DNA from: Haloplanus natans DSM 17983
GTDB taxonomy: Archaea; Halobacteriota; Halobacteria; Halobacteriales; Haloferacaceae
Direction of reading: 5' to 3'
Length of the DNA stretch: 64,000 nucleotides
NCBI RefSeq assembly: GCF_000427685.1
Contig: NZ_KE386573.1
Location: forward strand, 2,898,938-2,962,937
Position numbers and translations under genes: made by a program. The notes below the pieces were generated by a model that had not been told where the DNA came from, searched no databases, and saw only the letters and a program-made list of their open reading frames with translations. This document shows, piece after piece, positions 49,821-58,957 of the stretch (within the stretch, counting starts at the first letter, position 1; each line of letters begins with the position of its first letter).

Positions 49821-51794
49821 TCAGAACTTCTCCAGCAAGCGCCCGTAGAACTCGCCGTCCCCCTCGCCCGCCAGTTTCTCGACGATGAGTTCGGGCGTCG
49901 ACCGCGCGAGGTGGTCGGTCACGGGCGAGCGGTTCACCCGGAGTTCGCCATCAACCAGCCCGACGGCCTCGATACCGTCGACGGCCACGTCGACGGCCGC
50001 GGCGTCCCGAATCTCGCCCGCGAGGTGGGAGACGAAGACGGCCGTCACGGCCTGTCCCTGCAGGGATTCGAGGATGCCGGCGATGATCTTCGCGCTCGCC
50101 CCCGGCTCCGTGATACTCTCCAGTTCGTCGACGAGGACGAGCCGCGAGTCGGTGCCGCGGGCGAGGTCGGCGAAATCGCGGAGCGTCGCCTCGAACGCCC
50201 CGGCGTCGAGGGTTCCCTGACTCTTGGCGTAGTAGTGAAGTTCCGAGACGCGCTCGACCCGCGCCGACTCGGCGGGGACGGGCAGTCCCATGTGCGCGAG
50301 GACCGTCACCAGCGCCAGCAGGTCGAGCGTCGACGTCTTGCCGCCGCTGTTGACACCCGAGAGCAGGGTGACACCGGAGACGGCGTAGTCGACGGGTTCC
50401 ACCTCGTCGAAGGGAACGTCGAGCAGCGGCGAGCGCCCGCCCTCGACGGCGACACCGGCCACGTCCGTACCGATCTCCGGGAGCGTACAGTCGAAATCGC
50501 GGGCGAAACGGGCGAGCGCGAGTTCCACGTCGCGGTCGAGCGCCGCCCGCACCAGATCGGTTGCGGGCTCCCGAAGCGTGCCGAGATCCGCCGCGAGGTC
50601 GGTTTTCAGCCGTGTCGCCCGGCGGTCGCGGGCCGCTTTCAGTTCCGTTCGGAGGCGGGAGACGGCCTCCGCGTTCCGCTCGACCGGAAAGGTGGGGTCG
50701 TCGTCGAAGGCACGCTCGGCGAGGTCAGCCTCGTCGGCGAGATCCAGGCTGTCGATCAGGTGGTCGCGCGCCTTCTCGACGGCACGGTCGAACTCGTCGG
50801 CGAGTTCACGCGAGAGCAGGGCGTCGACGCGGGCGCCCTGTTCGACCAGCGAGAGGAAGTCGGTGCCCTCGATGGTCACGTCGCGCTCTCGGATGGCGTC
50901 GCGGAGGTGGTCGTTGGCGACCGATTCGGCCGTCCCCACGGCGGCGTCGAGGTCGTCGACGGCCGTCGTCAGCCGGTCGAGTTCGTCGTCGCCGACGGGC
51001 GTCCCGTCGTCGTCGAGGCGCGCGAGGGCGTCCCGGAGCGCGTCGAGATCACAAGGCGGCTCCATCCCCGCCGTCTCGTGGACGCGGGCGGCCGCGAGCA
51101 GGGAGTCGCGGTTCGCCGCGAAAAAGGCGAGGGGGCGCTCGGGCACCACCTCGGCGGGGTGGGAGAGGGCGTCGGGCCGAACCCGTACGTCGCCCGCCAC
51201 GTCGACGCCCGCGAAGGTTTCATCGAGCGCGATCACCGTCGCGTACGACCGGGCGAGCTCCGCCAGTCCGCGGGCGTCGTCGACCACTTCGACGGAGAGT
51301 TCGGGGATGGCGTCGCTGGCCGCGGCGTACGTCTCGGCGTCGGTGGTGGCGAGACAGCGGTCCCGAACCCGGGTCGGCGGCGGCGATTCGAGCGGGGCCA
51401 CGTCCGCCAGGGCGTCGAGGGTCGCCGCGTCGATGTCGTGGGTCGTCGCCCGCTCGACGAGTTCGCGCACCTCCGCGATCCGCGATTCGGCGCCCGTGGG
51501 GACGAACGTCTCCACCCGCCGGGCGGCGTAGTCGGTGACCGTTCGCTCCTGCAGGAGCGAGAGGACGGACTCGAAGATATCGCGGGCGCGGTCGGTCGCG
51601 AGGAAGTCGCCCTCGGCGCCGTGTTCGTGACGGACGGCCGCGCGGGCGATGGCGGCGGCGCGGCCGGCGGAGATGCCCGGCGCCCGCGAGAGCGCCGCCA
51701 CGTCGCCCTCCCGGAGCGCCCGGTCGGGGTCGGCGAGGTCGGCGAGAGCGGCCGCCGTCTTCTCGCCGACGCCGGGGATGGCCGTAAACTCCAT
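49821..51794 (-). CDS. MutS-like ATPase with N-terminal helix-hairpin-helix
   Basis: A 657-residue protein related to MutS2/MutS5. It opens with helix-hairpin-helix motifs ([15 protein letters not shown] at residue 5), has a long coiled-coil middle, and ends in the MutS ATPase domain: Walker A VNSGGKTSTLDLL (near residue 485), Walker B LVLVDELESITEPG (near residue 565) and the VFVSHLAGEI helix. It lacks the mismatch-reading N-terminal domain of MutS and the Smr nuclease of MutS2. Probably acts in recombination or branched-DNA handling. Confidence 0.88.
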   Translation of the reverse strand: MEFTAIPGVGEKTAAALADLADPDRALREGDVAALSRAPGISAGRAAAIARAAVRHEHGAEGDFLATDRARDIFESVLSLLQERTVTDYAARRVETFVPTGAESRIAEVRELVERATTHDIDAATLDALADVAPLESPPPTRVRDRCLATTDAETYAAASDAIPELSVEVVDDARGLAELARSYATVIALDETFAGVDVAGDVRVRPDALSHPAEVVPERPLAFFAANRDSLLAAARVHETAGMEPPCDLDALRDALARLDDDGTPVGDDELDRLTTAVDDLDAAVGTAESVANDHLRDAIRERDVTIEGTDFLSLVEQGARVDALLSRELADEFDRAVEKARDHLIDSLDLADEADLAERAFDDDPTFPVERNAEAVSRLRTELKAARDRRATRLKTDLAADLGTLREPATDLVRAALDRDVELALARFARDFDCTLPEIGTDVAGVAVEGGRSPLLDVPFDEVEPVDYAVSGVTLLSGVNSGGKTSTLDLLALVTVLAHMGLPVPAESARVERVSELHYYAKSQGTLDAGAFEATLRDFADLARGTDSRLVLVDELESITEPGASAKIIAGILESLQGQAVTAVFVSHLAGEIRDAAAVDVAVDGIEAVGLVDGELRVNRSPVTDHLARSTPELIVEKLAGEGDGEFYGRLLEKF

Positions 51795-51879
51795 TCGGGG
51801 CAGTGTATCCCCCCATCCGGCAAAACGTTGCGGGTCTCCAACAACGCTCTTTTGCCCGTCGACACGGTACGGACGGGGG

Positions 51880-52743
51880 ATGACCGCCACTGCCCTCGAC
51901 GCGAAACTCGACGCCGTCCGCGACGACCTGGCCGCCCGCGACGGCGTCGTCGTCGCCTTCTCCGGCGGCGTCGATTCGAGCGTCGTCGCCGCCCTCGCCC
52001 GCGACGCCCTCGGCGACGACGCCGTGGCGTGTACGGCCCGGAGCGAGACGCTCCCCGCCGCGGAACTCGACGACGCCCGCCGGGTCGCCGAGGAGATCGG
52101 GATCCGCCACGAGACGGTCACCTTCTCCGAACTCGACAACCCCGACTTCGTCGAAAACGACGGCGAGCGGTGTTACCACTGCCGGACGATGCGGCTGGGA
52201 AAGATGTACGAGGTGGCCCGCGACCTGGGTATCGGAACCGTCTGTGACGGCACGAACGCCTCCGATCCGGGCGAGGGCCACCGGCCCGGCCTCCGCGCCG
52301 TCGAGGAACTCGAAGTGTTCTCGCCGCTCCTCGTCCACGACCTCACCAAATCCGAGGTGCGCGAGGCCGCCGAGCGCTACGACCTCTCGGTCGCCGACAA
52401 ACCCTCGATGGCGTGTCTCTCCTCCCGTATCCCGACAGGACTGGAGGTGACCGAGGAGAAGTTGACGCGCGTCGAGACGGCCGAACGCCTCCTGCGGACG
52501 TGGGGCTTCTCGCAGTTCCGCGTCCGCGACCACGACGGCCTCGCACGCATCGAGGTGGCGCCCGACGAACTCGACGCCGCCCTCGACCGCGAGTTCGTCC
52601 GCGCGGCCCGCGAACATCTCACGGACGCCGGCTTCGACCACGTCACCCTCGACTTACACGGCTACCGGACGGGGAGCGTGAGTCCCGGGGGCGACTCGGC
52701 AGGGCCGGATCCGGACCAGGAGTATCCGGTTCGCGAGGACTGA
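51880..52743 (+). CDS. larE: Sacrificial sulfur transferase LarE
   Basis: A 287-residue PP-loop ATP pyrophosphatase that adenylates the pincer precursor and donates sulfur during nickel-pincer cofactor synthesis. The PP-loop is [16 protein letters not shown] (near residue 24). [12 protein letters not shown] holds one Cys pair, and the conserved [15 protein letters not shown] supplies the Cys that in some LarE enzymes gives up its own sulfur. larB is 8 kb away and larC is absent here. It converges on the frameshifted DUF6653-like gene, which overlaps its 3' end. Confidence 0.9.
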   Translation: MTATALDAKLDAVRDDLAARDGVVVAFSGGVDSSVVAALARDALGDDAVACTARSETLPAAELDDARRVAEEIGIRHETVTFSELDNPDFVENDGERCYHCRTMRLGKMYEVARDLGIGTVCDGTNASDPGEGHRPGLRAVEELEVFSPLLVHDLTKSEVREAAERYDLSVADKPSMACLSSRIPTGLEVTEEKLTRVETAERLLRTWGFSQFRVRDHDGLARIEVAPDELDAALDREFVRAAREHLTDAGFDHVTLDLHGYRTGSVSPGGDSAGPDPDQEYPVRED

Positions 52744-53185
52744 CCGTTCACCCCGCCTCGTCGCCGTCGCGTATCGTCGTACGCCGCCATCTCGCGGAGG
52801 AACACGAACTTACAGAGCATCGAGACACCGAGGCCGACGAGCGTCGTAGCCGGCGTTCGCCGGACGACGCCCCGAACCGTTACCGTCGCGCCGAGGTTCA
52901 CGACGTTCAGTCGGCCGATACGCGTATCCAGGGCGAACACGTCGTGACCGTCGGCGAGCCACCGGCGTTCGCCACGGACCGCGCGGGTCATCCACGCGTT
53001 GTCCGGCGGCGGCGAAAAGAGGATCGGATTGAGAACCGTGAACGCGACGGCGACGACGAACGCCGGGGGTTGCGGTAGTACGCGGCGGCGACGAGCGCCG
53101 GGCCGGCAAACGTGCGGGTCCAGCCGCTCAACGGGTGGGTGTGTCGCGCCCAGAACCACTCGCGGAGACTGGAGAACGGGGCCAT
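52662..53185 (-). pseudogene. Frameshifted membrane protein gene (DUF6653-like)
   Basis: Starting at ATG 53185, the frame reads [20 protein letters not shown] and [13 protein letters not shown]. The conserved continuation [20 protein letters not shown]...[19 protein letters not shown] lies in another frame. The switch coincides with a run of five G (53065-53069, plus strand); six would restore one frame. The shifted frame then misses a nearby stop and runs to 52662, overlapping larE by 82 nt. A TGA in the original start frame at 52748-52750 would give a normal ~145-residue length. It may be a real pseudogene or a base-call error. Confidence 0.65.
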
Positions 53186-53213
53186 GCGTCGGCGACGGCG
53201 CCCGCAGTCAAAA

Positions 53214-53843
53214 CTATGGGGACGGCGCGTCGAGGAAGTCGGTCCGGTTCTCCACGACGACACGCGACGAACCCTCCCGAACCCGGAGTTCGTTCAGCGC
53301 GCAGTTGTGTTGTTCACCCTCCACCACCGCGGAGACGATGTCGCGGCCGGCGACGGCGCCGAGGAGCAGATAGAGGGGGCCGCCGTGGGCGACGACGACC
53401 ACCGTCTCGTCGGGGTCACTCTCGGCGAGCACCCGCTCCCAGCCGGAGAGGACCCGTTCGCGAACGTCACGGAGGCTCTCGCCGCTCTCCGGGCGGGCGT
53501 CCACCGCATCGCGGCCGGCGCGGGCGAGCGACAGGCGTTCGTGGTCCTCGAACACCGTCTCGTGGGGAAGCCCCTGATACCGGCCGAAGTCGCGTTCGCG
53601 CCACGCCGACTCGAAGGTCGGGTCACAACCCACGCGGTCGGCGAGATACGCCGCCGTCTGTCTGGCACGCCGGAGGTCCGAGGCGACGACCCGGTCTACC
53701 TCGTACTCCGTCGCGACGGCGGCGGCGAGCGCCCGCGCCTGGTCGTGCCCGCGGTCGGTCAGCGGCGTCGGCGCCCAGCCCTGCAGTCGCCCGTCGCGGT
53801 TCCACGTCGTCTCGCCGTGTCGGGCGAGGAGGACGGTCGGCAT
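53214..53843 (-). CDS. Histidine phosphatase (phosphoglycerate mutase-like) family protein
   Basis: A 209-residue enzyme of the RHG superfamily. The catalytic [17 protein letters not shown] (phospho-His) is at residue 7. The acid residue region [15 protein letters not shown] and the second His in [13 protein letters not shown] complete the active site. It may be a phosphatase of sugar phosphates, as in the cobalamin CobC or broad-specificity PhoE types; the substrate is unknown. The start [12 protein letters not shown] at 53843 was chosen over an upstream in-frame ATG. Confidence 0.9.
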   Translation of the reverse strand: MPTVLLARHGETTWNRDGRLQGWAPTPLTDRGHDQARALAAAVATEYEVDRVVASDLRRARQTAAYLADRVGCDPTFESAWRERDFGRYQGLPHETVFEDHERLSLARAGRDAVDARPESGESLRDVRERVLSGWERVLAESDPDETVVVVAHGGPLYLLLGAVAGRDIVSAVVEGEQHNCALNELRVREGSSRVVVENRTDFLDAPSP

Positions 53844-53922
53844 GGGTCGGGGTAGCACCGTCCCGTACAAGAGCGTTCCTGGGGAGCGCTCCCCAGCGAT
53901 ACGGACGGCAACGGTCACCACG

Positions 53923-55323
53923 CTAGTTGCCCGTCCACCGCAGGAGCGCGAGCGTCCCTTCGAACAGCGCGATCATCGTCGCGGCGACGATGATGGGCGC
54001 CATCCCCGTCGGATCGGGGCTGATGAGGAAGGCGACGCCGAGGAAGCCGCCCCAGAACAGCAGACGACGGTCCTCCAGCCAGACCCGGGTGGTGAGGTTC
54101 ATCATGATCGCGAGCATGATGAACAGGGGGATCTGGAAGACGAGCGCCATATAACCCATGAGGACGAGGATGAGGCTGAACGTCTCCTTGAGACCGAACG
54201 CGACGACGGCCGTCCCCGTCGTGTAGGCGGTGAAGTACGCGAAGATGGCAGGGAGGACGACGAAGTGGGCGAAGGCGACGCCGATCAACGCGAGGATGAG
54301 GCTGGTCGGGACGGCGGCGAGGTAGTAGCGGCGTTCGCGGGGGAAGAGACCGGGGCGCATGAACAGGTACGTCTCGTAGACGGCGATGGGGAGCCCGACG
54401 ACGAAGCCGGCCAGCGCCGCCACTTTCAGTTCGGTGACGACGAGTTCGAGCGGGCCGTACAGTCGGGGGCGGCGGTCCGTGATGGTCTCCGCCCCAGGGA
54501 TGTGGGAGTTCCAGAGGAAGTTGATGAGCTGGTCGGCGATCGGAAAGACCGCGAGGGCGACGACCCCGCCGACGACGAGGACGACGGCCAGCCGGCGCAC
54601 CATCTCCTCGATGTGGGCCGCCAGCGGCATCTCCTCGTCCGAAGCGGGTCCCTCACCCACCAGTCCGTCGTCCAGCACGTCGGTCGACTCCTCGCCGGCC
54701 GCGGTGAGGTCGGTCGCCGGCTCCGCGTCGGCGTCGAACTCCGCGTCGACTGACGGCTCCGTCGGCGTCTCGGCGGGTTCGTCGTCCGTCTCCACCACCG
54801 AGTCGGCCGTCGTCTGCACGACCGAGTCGTCGTCCGTCGCGTCGGCGTCCTCGTTTTGCCAGTGCCGGGGGGTCGTGGAGCCGCGCATCTCCTGTCCGGA
54901 CCGGGACGCGGAGTCGCTTCCGGGGGTGTCGTCGGCGTCGGCGTCCGGCGCACCGTCACTCGCCGCCACGCTCGGATCGAGTTCGAGTTCGGGGTCGTCT
55001 TCGAGTTCGGACTCGGGAACGGGCGCGCCCACGGCGTCGGAGACGCTCCGGCGTTCGTCCTCGTCGAACGGGTCCGGCGTCCCCGTCGCCCCCATCGGCG
55101 CCCGTTCGTCGGTTTCGATGATGGACTCGTCGTCGAGGTAGTCCTCGATGGAGCCGCCGGGAACGTCGTCGGACGAATCGGCCGCGTCCGTCTCGCCGTC
55201 GTCCGCGGCCGCGTCGCTCGCGTCCCCCGCCGTCGATGGTCGGTCGTCGGACTCGGACGCTGTCTCGGGCGACTCGTCGTCCGTCGGACCCGGCGGTGGT
55301 TCCGACTCCGATTCCTCAGCCAT
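53923..55323 (-). CDS. tatC: Twin-arginine translocase TatC with long acidic N-terminus
   Basis: A 466-residue Tat translocase subunit. The first ~235 residues are acidic, Asp/Glu/Ser-rich and look disordered. The TatC domain follows with six TM helices, beginning MPLAAHIEEMVRRLAVVLVV and containing the conserved YETYLFMRPGLFPRERR loop. Haloarchaea export most secreted proteins by Tat, which fits the many RR-type signals in this window. It lies divergent from the double-TatC gene with 104 nt between starts. Confidence 0.95.
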   Translation of the reverse strand: MAEESESEPPPGPTDDESPETASESDDRPSTAGDASDAAADDGETDAADSSDDVPGGSIEDYLDDESIIETDERAPMGATGTPDPFDEDERRSVSDAVGAPVPESELEDDPELELDPSVAASDGAPDADADDTPGSDSASRSGQEMRGSTTPRHWQNEDADATDDDSVVQTTADSVVETDDEPAETPTEPSVDAEFDADAEPATDLTAAGEESTDVLDDGLVGEGPASDEEMPLAAHIEEMVRRLAVVLVVGGVVALAVFPIADQLINFLWNSHIPGAETITDRRPRLYGPLELVVTELKVAALAGFVVGLPIAVYETYLFMRPGLFPRERRYYLAAVPTSLILALIGVAFAHFVVLPAIFAYFTAYTTGTAVVAFGLKETFSLILVLMGYMALVFQIPLFIMLAIMMNLTTRVWLEDRRLLFWGGFLGVAFLISPDPTGMAPIIVAATMIALFEGTLALLRWTGN

Positions 55324-55427
55324 TCACCCGACATATCCTCCCGGCTGTTATAGGCCTTTTTCCATTGTGCCGCGCGGCCGACGAGGGAGAGAAAAGATTG
55401 ATAGCGGCGAGACGGTTTCGATAACCC

Positions 55428-57620
55428 ATGTCGAGCGCGCTCGATGAGGACACCCGTCAGACGCTTGATGCCGGTCGAGAGACGGCTGGCGCGATGCTCC
55501 GGTCCGCCCAGAAGGACCTACAGAAGGTGTTTATCGTCTTCCTCGTCGGGTTCATCGGCTCGTTTTACGCCCTCCGACTGTACGTCTGGGGCTTCCTCGA
55601 GAGTGTCACCCGATCGCGGCTGGACGAGGTTGCGTCGAGCGAACTCGAGATCATCGCCCAGACCCCCTTCGACGTGATCCTTCTGCAGGCGAAGATCGGT
55701 CTCGTCGCCGGCATTCTCCTCGGACTGCCAGTCTTCATCTACTTCTCGCGGGACGCGCTCCGGGAACGAGGCGCGTGGCCCTCCTCGCCGGTTTCGCGGT
55801 GGAAACTCGCCCTCGGCGGCCTGCTGGCGGCCGGCCTCTTCGTCGCCGGTCTCGCCTACGGCTACCTCGTTTTCTTCCCCGTGATGTTCGCGTTCCTCGC
55901 GAACAACGCCCTCTCTGCCGGCTTTACTCCCACCTACTCCATCGTCCTCTGGGCGCAGTTCATCTTCCTGCTCACCCTCTCCTTTGGTCTCGCGGCCCAA
56001 CTGCCGCTGGCGATGAGCGGGCTCGCCTACGCCGAAATCGTGCCCTACGAGACGTTCCGCGACCGCTGGCGCTACGCCGTCGTCGCCATGGTCGCCCTGG
56101 GTGCCCTCTTCACCCCGCCGGACCCCTTCACGCAGATCATGTGGGCGGTCCCGATGATCGTCCTCTACGGGTTCAGCCTCTATCTCACGAAACTGGTGGT
56201 GACGGCCAGACGCGGGAGCGAGCAGATCAGCATCGGTGCGGCCGCCGCCGGGCACTGGAACGTCATCCTCGGGTTCGGCCTCGTCGGTGGCCTCCTCGTC
56301 TACGCCTTCTTTACCCGCGGCGGCCTGCCCGCCACCAACGACCTGCTGGCGTGGGCGGGGAGCAGCCGACGCCTCTCCGGCCCCGGATCGACCCTGCCGC
56401 TCTCCCGGAGCGCCGGCCTCGCGCTGTGGACCGGCGTCGGCGCCCTCGGCGCGGGGGTCGTGGCGTTCATGTACTACGTCTACGTCGAACTCGACGCGGC
56501 GGTCGATCCCACGGCGGTGGGCGATCCGACCGAAATCGACCTCGGCGAGCTCGACGCATCTGGGATTCGCGCCGCGCCACCGGAGGCCTTCGCGGACCTG
56601 AGCGAGGACGACGCGGTGGGAATGGCCGGCGACGCGATGGACGACGGCGACAAGGAGAAAGCGCGCGCGATCCTCGAACGGTTCGACGAGGCCGAGGCGC
56701 GCCGGGCCGTCGAGGGTGAGGACGCCCCCGGAACCGACGCCCCGCAGTCGACGACCGAGGAAATCGGCGACCGGGCGAGTCGCGCCGGCGGGACGTTCCT
56801 CGACGAGTTCACCGGCGGCGAGAAAGACGAGGACGATATCGGCGGCTACTACACCGATATCGCCTTCATCCTCGATTCGCTCACCTCACGGGCCTTCCGC
56901 ATCGCCGCCTTCTTCGGCATCGTCCTCGCGTCGACGTTCGGCTGGCTCTACACCGGCGGGATCGGTCGCGTCTTCGAACAGTTCCTCTCGCAGTTGCCGA
57001 GTCAGGTGACGCCCGAGGACATCAACGTCGTTGCCCTCCACCCGATGGAGGCGCTCATCTTCGAGGTGAAGTTCTCGACGCTCGTGGCCGCCGCCGCCAC
57101 CTTCCCCATCGTCATGTACTACGCGTGGCCGGCGCTCAGGGATCGTGGGTTCGTCCGCGGCAACCGTAACGTGATCTTCGGCTGGGCCGCCGCCCTCGTG
57201 GTCGGCCTGTTCGGCGGGTTCGTCGTCGGCTACACCACCGTCGCGCCGACGGTCATCTCCTACCTCGTCGCCGACGGCGTCCGGGCGAACATGATCATCG
57301 CCTACCGCATCACCAACTTCTTCTGGCTCATCTTCTTCACCACCGCCGGCATCGGCTTGCTGGCCGACGTGCCCGTCCTCATGCTCCTGCTCAACACCGC
57401 CGGCATCTCCTACCGGACGATGCGGGACCGCTGGCGCGAGGTGACCGTCGGCATCCTGGCTTTCGCCGCCGTCGCCACGCCCGCCGACGTGATGACGATG
57501 TTCATGGTAACCATCCCGCTGATGGTCGCCTACGGCGTTGGCTTGGTCGTGCTGTTCGTGGTGACGCTGGGTGGGAGACGCGATCTGTCGCGGCACAGGA
57601 GTGCGGCCGCCGAATCCTAA
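55428..57620 (+). CDS. tatCt: Tandem double-TatC protein (TatCt)
   Basis: A 730-residue protein with two TatC domains in tandem: the first about residues 20-250, the second about 465-715, joined by an acidic, helix-rich linker with two extra hydrophobic segments. The second domain includes FPIVMYYAWPALRDRGFVRG. It is the haloarchaea-specific TatCt, essential in several species. It is paired divergently with the single TatC gene. The start MSSALDEDTRQTLDAG at 55428 fits. The stop overlaps by four bases that of the convergent glycerate kinase. Confidence 0.95.
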   Translation: MSSALDEDTRQTLDAGRETAGAMLRSAQKDLQKVFIVFLVGFIGSFYALRLYVWGFLESVTRSRLDEVASSELEIIAQTPFDVILLQAKIGLVAGILLGLPVFIYFSRDALRERGAWPSSPVSRWKLALGGLLAAGLFVAGLAYGYLVFFPVMFAFLANNALSAGFTPTYSIVLWAQFIFLLTLSFGLAAQLPLAMSGLAYAEIVPYETFRDRWRYAVVAMVALGALFTPPDPFTQIMWAVPMIVLYGFSLYLTKLVVTARRGSEQISIGAAAAGHWNVILGFGLVGGLLVYAFFTRGGLPATNDLLAWAGSSRRLSGPGSTLPLSRSAGLALWTGVGALGAGVVAFMYYVYVELDAAVDPTAVGDPTEIDLGELDASGIRAAPPEAFADLSEDDAVGMAGDAMDDGDKEKARAILERFDEAEARRAVEGEDAPGTDAPQSTTEEIGDRASRAGGTFLDEFTGGEKDEDDIGGYYTDIAFILDSLTSRAFRIAAFFGIVLASTFGWLYTGGIGRVFEQFLSQLPSQVTPEDINVVALHPMEALIFEVKFSTLVAAAATFPIVMYYAWPALRDRGFVRGNRNVIFGWAAALVVGLFGGFVVGYTTVAPTVISYLVADGVRANMIIAYRITNFFWLIFFTTAGIGLLADVPVLMLLLNTAGISYRTMRDRWREVTVGILAFAAVATPADVMTMFMVTIPLMVAYGVGLVVLFVVTLGGRRDLSRHRSAAAES

Positions 57621-58957
57621 TCCTCGATCAGCGTCAGTCGGAGGTCCATCACGTTCGTCCCCGTCGGACCCGTGACCACCGCGTCGTCGACCGCCCGCAG
57701 TGCCGGCGTCGCGTCGTGGCGACGCAGGTGATCGCGGGCGTCGAGTCCGCGGTCGGCCATGCGCGGGACGGTCGTGGCGTCGACCAGACCGCCCGCCACG
57801 TCGGTGGGGCCGTCGGTGCCGTCGGTGCCGAGAGCGAGTGTCGTCACGCGGTCGTCGTCGAGTTCGAGCGCGCTGGCGAGGGCGAACTCCTGGTTCGGCC
57901 CGCCCTCCCCACACCCGTCGTCGACTCGGACGGTCGTCTCGCCGCCCGAAACGAGGAGACACGGTGGCGTCACCGGGCGGCCGTACGTCGCCGCCTCCGT
58001 GGCGATTGCCGCCAGACAGGTCGCCACCTCGCGGCTCTCGCCCTCGACGGTTGTCGAGAGGATCAGCGACTCGTATCTCAGTTCCGCGGCACGCGCCTGC
58101 GCCGCTTCGGGGGCGTCCGCCGGTCCCGCGAGGACGACGACGTGGCCGTCGGTGTCGGTCGGCGTCTCCGCGACGGCGCCGTCACGACCGCGTTCGAGGT
58201 GTCGGACGACCGCCGGCGGCACGGTATCGAGGAGGTCGTTGCGCGCCAACACGTCCAGTGCGTCGGCAAAGGTCGTCGCGTCGCCGACGGTCGGTCCCCA
58301 CGGCTCGCCGGCCACCTCGTCGACGACGACGAGCGTGACCGCCGTCGCCGGAGCGATGCGCTCGGCGAGACGGCCGCCCTTGATCGCCGAGCAGTGCCTG
58401 CGAACCGTGTTGATCTCGTCGATCCGCAGCCCCGCGGCCAGTAGCGTCTCGGTCGTCGCCGCGAGGTCGGCCAGCGTGAGGTCGCCGGCCGGCGCGACGA
58501 GCGTCGACGACGCCCCGCCGGTAACCGGGACGATCACGAGGTCGTCGGGGCCGGCCGCGTCCGCGACGGCGAGCGCCCGTCGACCGGCGGACAGGCTCCC
58601 GTCGTCGGGGATCGGGTGGCCGGTCCCGATCACTGCGACCAAGTCGGCGACGCCAGCGTCGGCGACGCCCGCCTTCGCGGCGACGACGCCCCCGGCGAGC
58701 CGGTCGCCGAGGATCGCCGAGAGTTCGGCTGCGACGGCGGCCGCGCCCTTGCCCGCGCCGACGACGGACACGTCGTCGACGGCGTCGAGGTCGTAGGATC
58801 GGTTGCCGACGCGGAGCCGGGTCCCGTCGCGGCCGATGGCCTGTGGGACGGTCCGGCGCGGGTGGACGGCGTCGACGGCCGCCCGCGCCACGTCGAGGAG
58901 GGTCGCCCGCGCCTCGCGGTTGCCGTGATCGAGGAGGGCGTCGCGGTTGCGGATCAT
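57617..58957 (-). CDS. Glycerate 2-kinase (DUF4147/MOFRL type)
   Basis: A 446-residue kinase expected to phosphorylate glycerate to 2-phosphoglycerate. The N-terminal domain has VVGAGKGAAAVAAEL (near residue 65) and the conserved PVTGGASSTLVAPAGDL. The C-terminal MOFRL domain includes LLVSGGETTVRV and EGGPNQEFALASAL. The ATG overlaps the stop of the enolase-like gene (ATGA), so one message encodes the kinase and a possible next-step enzyme. Confidence 0.92.
   Translation of the reverse strand: MIRNRDALLDHGNREARATLLDVARAAVDAVHPRRTVPQAIGRDGTRLRVGNRSYDLDAVDDVSVVGAGKGAAAVAAELSAILGDRLAGGVVAAKAGVADAGVADLVAVIGTGHPIPDDGSLSAGRRALAVADAAGPDDLVIVPVTGGASSTLVAPAGDLTLADLAATTETLLAAGLRIDEINTVRRHCSAIKGGRLAERIAPATAVTLVVVDEVAGEPWGPTVGDATTFADALDVLARNDLLDTVPPAVVRHLERGRDGAVAETPTDTDGHVVVLAGPADAPEAAQARAAELRYESLILSTTVEGESREVATCLAAIATEAATYGRPVTPPCLLVSGGETTVRVDDGCGEGGPNQEFALASALELDDDRVTTLALGTDGTDGPTDVAGGLVDATTVPRMADRGLDARDHLRRHDATPALRAVDDAVVTGPTGTNVMDLRLTLIED

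Noticed and set aside
52413-53078. 221-codon plus-strand ORF over the larE end and the frameshifted gene
   Set aside because: It is out of frame with larE, Arg-rich and antisense to conserved DUF6653-like sequence.
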